Shown here piece after piece: positions 1 through 5,178 of a stretch of 5,178 bases of DNA; position 1 is the first letter of the stretch, and each line of letters starts with the position of its first letter. The position numbers and the translations under genes are program-made. Source of the DNA: Coxiellaceae bacterium (GTDB lineage Bacteria > Pseudomonadota > Gammaproteobacteria > GCA-013414725); assembly GCA_013414725.1 (NCBI GenBank), contig CP058706.1, positions 877,092 to 882,269 of the forward strand, read 5' to 3'. The notes beneath the pieces were generated by a model. It was not told the origin of the DNA, did no database searches, and was given only the letters and a program-made list of their open reading frames with translations.

Positions 1-366
1 AAACAATACCCAGGACATGCGAAGCGAGTTATGTTCGGCATATGGTCGTTTCTGCGACAATTTATGTATACCAAATTTATTATTGTCACGGATGATGATG
101 TCAATGCACGTGACTGGCAAGATGTTATGTGGGCTATTAGCACACGCATGGATCCGGCACGTGATACAGTCATTATTGAAAATACACCGATTGATTATTT
201 GGATTTTGCCTCGCCTGTCAGCGGGCTTGGATCAAAATTAGGTTTTGACGCAACTCACAAATGGGCGGGAGAGACTCAGCGCGAATGGGGACGTCCGATT
301 GAGCAAGATATCGCAATAAAACAACGTATTGATGCCATATGGGACAGCTTGAAAATTATGGATTAA
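1..366 (+). CDS. ubiD: UbiD, 3-octaprenyl-4-hydroxybenzoate decarboxylase (C-terminal part)
   Basis: UbiD removes the carboxyl group from 3-polyprenyl-4-hydroxybenzoate in ubiquinone synthesis, using prenylated FMN made by UbiX. The window opens in frame at codon 1 ([11 protein letters not shown]) and reads 121 residues to TAA at 364-366, so the first roughly 370 residues of a family member of about 490 lie upstream. The segment closely matches my memory of E. coli Ubi[44 protein letters not shown], then [10 protein letters not shown] and a short helical end ([12 protein letters not shown]). The frame is intact, including its A4 runs, unlike the next three genes. Downstream lies fre, the usual gammaproteobacterial neighbour. 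Identification is very secure; the start cannot be seen. Confidence 0.96.
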   Translation, partial: KQYPGHAKRVMFGIWSFLRQFMYTKFIIVTDDDVNARDWQDVMWAISTRMDPARDTVIIENTPIDYLDFASPVSGLGSKLGFDATHKWAGETQREWGRPIEQDIAIKQRIDAIWDSLKIMD

Positions 367-436
367 AGGAAAAAGCAGAGCATGCCTAGGTATGTGAGCA
401 ATTTTCTTTAAGAAATCGTTAAAATTCAGCCAAAAG

Positions 437-466
437 TTGACACCCGCTTCTAGGAGCAAGTAGTTA
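437..466 (+). promoter_or_regulatory. weak candidate promoter for fre
   Basis: The 136-base ubiD-fre gap contains a perfect -35 hexamer TTGACA at 437-442. The best-placed -10 is only TAGTTA at 461-466, after an 18-base spacer, and it matches the consensus poorly. A 6-bp inverted repeat (CCGCTT at 444-449, AAGCGG at 473-478) straddles it. No convincing ubiD terminator is visible in the gap, so fre may instead be read through from ubiD. This is inference from hexamer matches only. Confidence 0.25.
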
Positions 467-502
467 CAAAGAAAGCGGACATTTTTCAGATATTGGGGCG
501 CA

Positions 503-1203
503 ATGCTTGTGAATCAGAGCAACTATCAAATTAAATTATTGCAACAACTCGGTAAAGATTTGTTCCGTTTAGTATTGCTGCCTGATGTCCTCGCTTCAGC
601 GCTAAAATTTATTGCGGGACAATATATTCAAGTATTGTATCCCGACCAAACTTATCAGCCTTTTTCTATTGCGAATGCACCAACTAATGAAGGCGTTATT
701 GAATTGCTGATTCGTTTGCAAAGCGATGATGTTGCTACGGATGCTTTTTTAAACCAATGTCGTAGCAACCAAAAAGTGATATTGCGTGGTCCATTCGGCG
801 ATGCTTATTATCGTTCTGATGCCAGGCCAATGCTTGTGCTTGCTGCAGGCACAGGGTTTGCTTATGCCAAAGCCATTATTGAACAAGCCATTCAAACAGA
901 TCATTCCCGCTTTATTCATTTTTATTGGGGCGTGAAACGACCAGAGGATTTTGTTTGCCTGATTTGCTTAAATCATGGCAAACACAAAACCATCATTTTC
1001 ATTATACGCAATTAATTTCACAACCCAATGATCAATGGAAGGGTGCCGTAGGGTATGTGCCGCCGCAAGTCATTAACGATTATTCTGACTTGAGCCAGTA
1101 TATAGTTTATGCCAGCGGCCCACATGCCATGATTCAAGCTGCTTGGCAGTTATTTCAACAAAAAAATTTGCCGCGCCAGCAAATTTATTCAGATTTATTG
1201 TGA
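503..1203 (+). pseudogene. fre: NAD(P)H-flavin reductase Fre, one frameshift
   Basis: Fre reduces free riboflavin or FMN with NAD(P)H in the cytoplasm. The ATG at 503 follows GGGG at 495-498. The first frame gives the flavin-binding barrel (FIAGQY near residue 36, QPFS at 52-55) and the nucleotide-binding fold (LVLAAGTGFAYAKA near 111-124, then FYWG). At about 949-956 the frame is lost within GATTTTGTTTG; one extra T in either T run restores it, giving RPEDF, a C or V, then LPDLLKSW. The rest (VGYVPPQV, YASGPHAMIQAA) ends at TGA 1201-1203. Repaired length is 233 residues, equal to my recollection of E. coli Fre. Position after ubiD supports the call. Without repair, translation stops at 1015, losing the C-terminal third. 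The usual Arg before PFS is Gln here. Its stop overlaps the convergent gene by 9 bases. It may be a real pseudogene or an intact gene with a sequencing indel. Confidence 0.9.
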
Positions 1204-3545
1204 CTTGAATCCTTTAAACCCGAACCGTGTTGTACCGCTGCTATGGCTCCCTTCAATTCTTGGTTGAGCGCCTATGTTAGAAGTGGAATTAGCACGACGT
1301 TGTAGTGGTGATCGTATTCCCAGTTTTGCTATGAGAGAAGCATCACTGCCGGCTTTTCCTGATCGAGTCGTTTGAGAGTTTGTGATCTCTTTCGGGATGT
1401 CAGATTTTTTATCAGCGACATTCAATTGATTTTGCAAAGAAATGGCTTGTTGTAAAACCGGTAAGGCTTCAGCAAATTGTTCAGTTAACAAGTAAGCGTT
1501 GGCCAAATTGATGAACAACTCGAAACTTTGTGTGGCAGAGGTGTTGAGTTTATTATGGATCGTTGCAGCCTCTGCTAAGATGGCGGCTGCTTCTTTTGGT
1601 TTTTAGTTTGCAAGCATACTTTGCCTAAAGTGAGCGCTGTAATAAAGGAATTGATGCTATTGGCGTCTTTCGTTTGAAAAATATTCCACGCCGCTTGTAA
1701 AGTGTTGGTTTGTTCATCGGTATTTTTTAATGATTGATAAACCTCGGCTAGTTGCAGTAAAGTAATAGCAACTTGTATGTCTTGTTCTCCATGCGTTCTT
1801 TTGTAAATTTCCAACACTTGAATCAAAGCATCTTTTTCTTTTTCAAATTGATGTAGTTTTCCATAGCTAATTGCTAAATTAGTGAGGATGTTGATTGTAG
1901 TCAAGCCACCGCCCCATTTTATTTGCATATGTTTTTGGTATCTAAGCAATAGTGCAATATTCTCTTCATGTTGATTGGTTTGATTGTAGTAGCCGATTAA
2001 TTCTTTAATGTTTTTTGCGACAACAGTGTGTTCTGCCTCAAAATTTTTTAAAGCATTTTCTAGCGAACGAATTTTTTTGGTAATGTCTGAGCTTATTTTG
2101 GTGATTGTTACATCAAGGTTCTCTGTGTGATTCAAGTAAGTGTTGTTTATGGCGAGTATTAATGAACTCTTAAATTTGCTGTTATCTCCTAAATTTTGGT
2201 AAGCAGCAGCAAAATTTGTGTATCGAATGGCCATGTCGTTATGGTCTTCTGCTTCAGTGTTCGTGAGCATTTGGAAAGCTTGCTCTGTTAAAGAAGTTGC
2301 CATTTGAAGATTGCCAAGGTTTAAATACCACTGTCCTGCAGAGTAAAGCCAGTCTGATAGTTGGCATTTTTGTTGAGGCGATAATAAGTTTGCGCCACGC
2401 AATACAATAGTCTGTGCTAACATGATCAAATTGGGCAGCAAAGAATGAAAATGGATATTCATTGTTTCAGGATAAAGGACTTGTTGGCTAATTAAGCCAA
2501 GCAGCCGTATTAAAGTAGTTTGTTGGTCTGATGATTCAATCAACGGTAATGCTTGTTGAATAGAGCGATGTATTTTAACAAATTGCGTATTTGCTTGATA
2601 TTCAATTAATTTAAATGCTGCTAATTTATTTAATAGAATATTTAGAGAAGAATAACTTTCTAGGCTGATATTGTTGAACATTAACAATTGTAATATTTCA
2701 ATCGGTGTGCGATCAGGATCAAGATAAGCAAGGAATTGTAACAGTTCAATCAGTGGCTTGTCCGTTTCTTTCCATTCGTTATAAATTATTTGCAAGCAGA
2801 TGGAGATAGGCCGGTTTTTCTTGAAGTATGCATGTGAGCGTCGAACAAGTTCAAGTATTCTTCAACAGATATCTGTTTATGATGAATATAGGCCACAGCA
2901 ATAACTAAAGCATAAGCTTGAAAGTCAACTCTTTTTGCCAGCAATTTTAATTTCTCAATTGGTTTGTCAGTCACTTTAAGCGCCAGCTCAGCAGCAAAAG
3001 CTTTTGATTTATCCGCTTCAAACAAAATAGGATGAAACGGCCAATCACAGTCTATTGCTATACTGGTTATAATGATGTCTTCATTGCTTTGAAATAAAAG
3101 TGGTTCAAGCATTGGCCACGATTCAGCATTGTCGTAAACAAATAAAAATTTCTTGTCAGCATTTTTCTAACCAAGTTTTCACTCTTTTTGTATTTCTACA
3201 ATCGTTAATGACTCGTTAGCTTGTACAATGCCGAATTCAATCGCAAAATCGATGTATTCTTGGATAAGTTTTTCAGCAAATTCTGCTCGAAACCATACTA
3301 CATGATCATATTTAGGGAGTTGTTGGTGCACAAATGCTAAAATCGGCTGAGTCTTGCCTGTACCATTTAATCCATTATTGGCAATTAGCGTAAATAAAAT
3401 ATTGCTCCCTTTCACTGACATTTTTTTCTACCGAGGCTTCTATTTGTGCGCTTAGTTTGCTAGGGGCAGCATATAACGCTGGATTGAAATGAGGTAAACG
3501 CCAGGTTTTTTGAATGTGATTATTATTATCAGAGCCTTCGTACAT
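1195..3545 (-). pseudogene. STAND/NB-ARC-type P-loop NTPase with TPR array, five frameshifts
   Basis: The gene reconstructs as 783 residues if five A/T runs are each corrected by one base (plus-strand T runs at 3421-3427, 3185-3189, 3162-3166, 2815-2819, 1594-1597). Corrected order: N-terminal RLPHFNPALY; Walker A GLNGTGKTQ at 58-66; VVWFRAE; Walker B FLFVYDN at 133-139; IIITSI near 157-162; AYIHHKQISVEEYLNLF near 218-234; a winged-helix-like part near 253-340 ending KIHRSIQQALP; TPR-like helical pairs from about 396 to 707 (for example FINLANAYLLTEQFAEALPVLQ); then a basic Ser/Thr/Gly/Arg tail from about 713. STAND proteins with this layout are nucleotide-switched scaffolds in signalling, regulation or defence; the partner is unknown, and no N-terminal effector domain is seen. 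Start at 3545 is chosen for its GAGGAG site and upstream promoter; an in-frame ATG at 3602 lies inside the promoter. The family call is firm, the role is not. Whether it is decayed or mis-sequenced is open. Confidence 0.83.
1198..1410 (-). other. basic low-complexity C-terminal tail of the STAND-TPR protein
   Basis: From about residue 713 to the stop the protein leaves TPR pattern and becomes rich in Ser, Thr, Gly, Arg and Lys (SQTTRSGKAGSDASL, RSPLQRRANSTSNIGAQ, ending FGFKGFKSQ). I count 84 G/C in positions 1201-1380 (47%), against 23 in 60 at 1621-1680 and 16 in 60 at 2041-2100 in the TPR part. The frame stays open, so it may be a genuine disordered tail, or a piece of different origin fused in frame. 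No repeat of it occurs elsewhere in the window. Confidence 0.5.
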
Positions 3546-3554
3546 ATTAATTAT

Positions 3555-3560
3555 CTCCTC
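3555..3560 (-). promoter_or_regulatory. ribosome binding site deciding the STAND-TPR start
   Basis: On the minus strand GAGGAG is followed by nine bases (ATAATTAAT) and the ATG at 3545-3543. This is a strong Shine-Dalgarno match at good spacing. It favours MYEGSDNNN as the N-terminus over the in-frame ATG 19 codons upstream at 3602. Confidence 0.7.
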
Positions 3561-3573
3561 GCTAAAAAAGGCC

Positions 3574-3602
3574 ATCTTACAGTTTGAACAAATTTTATTC
3601 AA
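3574..3602 (-). promoter_or_regulatory. candidate sigma-70 promoter of the STAND-TPR gene
   Basis: On the minus strand TTGAAT (3602-3597) and TAAGAT (3579-3574) are separated by exactly 17 bases; each matches the consensus at four of six positions. A transcript starting about seven bases downstream would have a leader of roughly 20-25 bases containing the GAGGAG site. A GC-rich palindrome, TGCGC-GCT-GCGCA at 3603-3615, abuts the -35 and could be an operator or simply a hairpin. Confidence 0.45.
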
Positions 3603-3614
3603 TGCGCGCTGCGC

Positions 3615-3648
3615 AAAAATGTATATTACAGATGAAATACATATTTTT
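3615..3648 (-). terminator. AT-rich hairpin, possible terminator after the exported-protein gene
   Basis: ATGTAT (3619-3624) and ATACAT (3637-3642) form a 6-bp stem that can be lengthened by A/T pairing of 3615-3618 with 3644-3648 across a bulge. Read on the minus strand it lies about 60 bases past the stop of the gene at 4225-3709 and ends in a T run. A terminator would normally have a G/C-rich stem, so this is weak. The rest of the 163-base gap is featureless AT-rich sequence. Confidence 0.3.
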
Positions 3649-3708
3649 ATCTTTTAAAAGTAATTAACTTAAATTAAAGACCTTAAAAAGCTAATTTTTA
3701 TACGCTAA

Positions 3709-4225
3709 TTAGAATGATTGTGTAGTTGATGAAGCGGGAGGTATTGTTGTTGGCATATTAATAGGTGGTGACGGCGCTTTGAATGGGACTCGATAAATAT
3801 TGACGGCATTGCCTTTATTGGTGATAAAGAAGGTCTTTTATTGCCGTTGGCTTCTTGAATGGTTTGAATATGCATATAACCCACATTAGGCAAGGTCATG
3901 ATTTTAATTGAGCCATCTTTATTCATTTTGGCAACAAGGATTTGCTGTTTCAGCGCTGGATTTTCTAAATCTTTGGGAATCACGGTGGTATAAATTTGAC
4001 CTTTTTAGTGAGAAAAACCTGTTCGTCCGGTGATAGTTGAACTGGATTGGGTTTGACAAGGAAGTAGTTGGTACCGTTTAGGATATTTTTGCTGGAGAGT
4101 TGAGTTTCACTGTTAACTGGAGTGGCCAATACTTCAGCTCCTTGGCTTGAATTAGTCAAAGTCAAGCTGCCAAGGATAATAGCACTCAGTGCTAGTAGTT
4201 GCTGAACTAATTTGTGCGACCGCAT
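3709..4225 (-). pseudogene. small exported protein of unknown function, two frameshifts
   Basis: I do not recognise the family. The ATG at 4225 follows GGGGG at 4236-4232. The N-terminus is a clear signal peptide: MRSHK, a hydrophobic stretch LVQQLLALSAIILGSLTLT, then NSSQGAE with likely signal peptidase I cleavage near residue 29. No lipobox cysteine is seen, so a periplasmic or secreted location is inferred. The frame breaks at a T5 run (4002-4006) and a T4 run (3836-3839); adding one base to each gives LTKKGQIYTTVIPKDL and ANGNKKTFFITNKGNAVNIYRVPF, then a Pro-rich end (APSPPINMPTTIPPASSTTQSF, interrupted here only as a quotation of its features) with TAA at 3711-3709. Repaired length is 172 residues. 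Without repair it stops after 81 residues. It precedes the STAND-TPR gene on the same strand, but a separate promoter for that gene argues against a strict operon. Confidence 0.72.
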
Positions 4226-4239
4226 GACACACCCCCATA

Positions 4240-4258
4240 TTGTACAATTTTAGTACAA
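4240..4258 (-). promoter_or_regulatory. inverted repeat overlapping a possible -10 of the exported-protein gene
   Basis: TTGTAC (4240-4245) and GTACAA (4253-4258) are perfect 6-bp arms around a 7-base AT-only spacer. On the minus strand the spacer holds TAAAAT (4252-4247), five of six matches to a -10 box, 22 bases before the ATG at 4225. No good -35 is seen at the expected distance. The arrangement looks like an operator over a core promoter, but this is inference. Confidence 0.33.
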
Positions 4259-4326
4259 ACTGGTAGCTTTTGAGCTGCCCTCGCCATCATAGCTGGGATT
4301 GGCTAAAATCAAATAGTTACAAATAA

Positions 4327-4352
4327 GAAATGGTCGAATTTATGGCCATTTC
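4327..4352 (+). promoter_or_regulatory. inverted repeat upstream of pdxA
   Basis: GAAATGGTC (4327-4335) pairs with GGCCATTTC (4344-4352): nine pairs, one of them G-T, around an 8-base AT-rich loop. It lies 41 bases before the chosen pdxA start and covers the weak -35 region of its candidate promoter. It could be an operator; it lacks a T tract, so it is not a terminator. Confidence 0.4.
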
Positions 4353-4362
4353 GGAATATGAT
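4334..4362 (+). promoter_or_regulatory. candidate promoter of pdxA
   Basis: TATGAT at 4357-4362 matches five of six -10 consensus bases. Seventeen bases upstream is TCGAAT (4334-4339), a poor -35 with three matches. A start near 4369 would give a leader of about 25 bases with the GAGG ribosome site at 4385-4388. The poor -35 together with the overlapping inverted repeat would suit an activated or repressed promoter. Confidence 0.35.
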
Positions 4363-4393
4363 GGTTTGCTATTTTTGTCATCATGAGGTGGCT

Positions 4394-5178
4394 GTGAAAC
4401 CAGAAGAAATGCATTTAAGGCTTGCAATCACTGCCGGAGAACCGGCTGGTGTTGGTCCTGATTTGTTAATTCAATTAGCACAGCAAGCTTCGCCCGCAGA
4501 GCGGGTAGTGATTGGTGATCGTCATTTATTGCAGCAGCGAGCGGCTTTATTAGAGCTGCCTTTAACATTAAATGAATATGATCCTGCACAACCTCCCGCC
4601 CCTCAAGCGGCAGGTGAACTCAGTGTTTATCATGTCCCACTGACGGTCAATTCCCAGCCTGGCAAATTAAATAAAGCCAACGCCAATTATGTTTTGACCA
4701 CGATACGTTTGGCGGTACAAGCCTGCATGCACCATGAATTTGCAGCAATGGTCACTTGTCCAGTGCATAAAGGTGTGATTAATGCATCAGGCCACTCGTT
4801 TTATGGTCATACTGAATTTTTAGCCGAATTAACCAATACGCCGGAAGTTGTCATGCTGTTGGTTGCCAAACAAATGCGGGTCGCATTGGTCACGACGCAT
4901 TTGCCATTGGCCGAAGTGCCACGGGCTATTACTCGGGAAAAATTGCGCCAAGTGATTTGGATTTTGCACCATGAATTGAAAAAACGTTTTGCGATTCCAC
5001 AACCTCATATTTATGTTGCAGGGCTCAATCCCCATGCAGGCGAAGGCGGTTATTTGGGACGTGAGGAAATTGATATTATTGCGCCCACATTAAATGAATT
5101 GCGTCATGCCGGCATTGCTTTAGAAGGGCCGTTACCAGCTGACACGCTATTTTTACCGCAATATTCAGCCAAAGCGGA
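4394..5178 (+). CDS. pdxA: PdxA, 4-hydroxythreonine-4-phosphate dehydrogenase (N-terminal part)
   Basis: PdxA oxidises 4-phosphohydroxy-L-threonine with NAD+ in the DXP-dependent pyridoxal phosphate pathway, working as a metal-dependent cytoplasmic dimer. The frame is open without defects to the window end, giving 261 residues of about 330. Numbering from GTG 4394, motifs are ITAGEPAGVGPDL at 12-24, PVHKGVIN at 123-130, the substrate pair His139-Thr140 in YGHTEF, metal ligands His169 (TTHLPL) and His214 (GLNPHAGEGG), and GPLPADTLF near the end. The third expected metal ligand lies beyond the window. GTG 4394 is chosen because GAGG (4385-4388) sits five bases before it; ATG 4409 is an alternative with a poorly spaced site, and ATG 4358/4361 would give an unusually long N-terminus. 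In many gammaproteobacteria surA precedes pdxA; here a divergent gene does, so pdxA probably heads its transcript. Confidence 0.96.
   Translation, partial: MKPEEMHLRLAITAGEPAGVGPDLLIQLAQQASPAERVVIGDRHLLQQRAALLELPLTLNEYDPAQPPAPQAAGELSVYHVPLTVNSQPGKLNKANANYVLTTIRLAVQACMHHEFAAMVTCPVHKGVINASGHSFYGHTEFLAELTNTPEVVMLLVAKQMRVALVTTHLPLAEVPRAITREKLRQVIWILHHELKKRFAIPQPHIYVAGLNPHAGEGGYLGREEIDIIAPTLNELRHAGIALEGPLPADTLFLPQYSAKA

Noticed and set aside
17..241. Open frame of 74 codons on the plus strand
   Set aside because: It is an out-of-frame shadow of ubiD, whose own frame matches the family throughout.
381..394. Near-palindrome CATGCCTAGGTATG after ubiD, considered as a terminator
   Set aside because: The stem is short with a tiny loop and no following T tract. 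The nearby TTTCTT-T-AAGAAA palindrome has too small a loop to form a hairpin.
238..459. Open frame of 73 codons on the minus strand
   Set aside because: It is antisense to the end of ubiD, has no recognisable content and no good ribosome site.
1274..1375. 33-codon plus-strand frame starting MLEVELARR
   Set aside because: It lies antisense to the STAND-TPR tail, has no clear ribosome site, and is too short to support alone. It is kept only as part of the repeat hypothesis for the tail.
3421..3427. Programmed frameshifting at the T7/A7 run as a way to express the split STAND gene
   Set aside because: Four other breaks in the same gene sit at runs of only 4-5 bases, too short for efficient slippage, so programmed recoding cannot explain the whole gene.
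461..4323. TAGTTACAAA occurs in both the ubiD-fre gap (461-470) and the pdxA upstream gap (4314-4323)
   Set aside because: A shared 10-mer is expected by chance several times in 5 kb of AT-rich sequence. Flanking similarity is only a few bases.
4829..5035. Open frame of 68 codons on the minus strand
   Set aside because: It is antisense to well-conserved pdxA and is a shadow.

Overview
The window is AT-rich bacterial DNA. Two of its recognisable housekeeping genes, ubiD and fre, are adjacent, as in Escherichia coli and other gammaproteobacteria. The E. coli-like UbiD, Fre and PdxA sequences point to a gammaproteobacterium. A low-GC host-associated lineage such as the Legionellales would fit, but that placement is inference from composition and the decayed coding state.

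Layout. Positions 1-366 (+) hold the last 121 codons of ubiD, a ubiquinone-pathway decarboxylase. After a 136-base gap comes fre (503-1203, +), an NAD(P)H-flavin reductase broken by one frameshift. Converging on it from the other strand, with 3' ends overlapping by 9 bases, is a long gene (3545-1195, -) for a STAND/NB-ARC-type P-loop NTPase with a C-terminal TPR array and a basic, low-complexity tail. It is split by five frameshifts but reconstructs exactly to 783 residues. Upstream of it, on the same strand, is a small exported protein of unknown function (4225-3709, -) with two frameshifts. Divergent from that gene, after 168 bases with candidate promoters and two inverted repeats, is the start of pdxA (4394 to the window end, +), an intact pyridoxal-phosphate biosynthesis gene.

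The most striking property is that three consecutive genes carry eight frameshifts in all. Every one can be repaired by a one-base change at an A or T run of 3-7 bases, and after repair each gene reads as a coherent protein of plausible length. The flanking ubiD and pdxA segments have none. The choice is between uncorrected sequencing indels and real, very recent decay of dispensable genes by replication slippage. The sequence alone does not settle it.

How the genes relate. ubiD and fre are a conserved neighbour pair: UbiD uses a prenylated flavin cofactor, and Fre makes reduced flavins. pdxA belongs to vitamin B6 synthesis. The STAND-TPR gene and the small exported protein look like accessory genes lying between the two conserved blocks. 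I see no mobile-element genes, CRISPR array, tRNA or rRNA. No intergenic gap exceeds 170 bases. I did not find a clearly new multi-gene system; the STAND-TPR protein, with its eroded NTPase motifs and unusual tail, is the best candidate for something uncommon.
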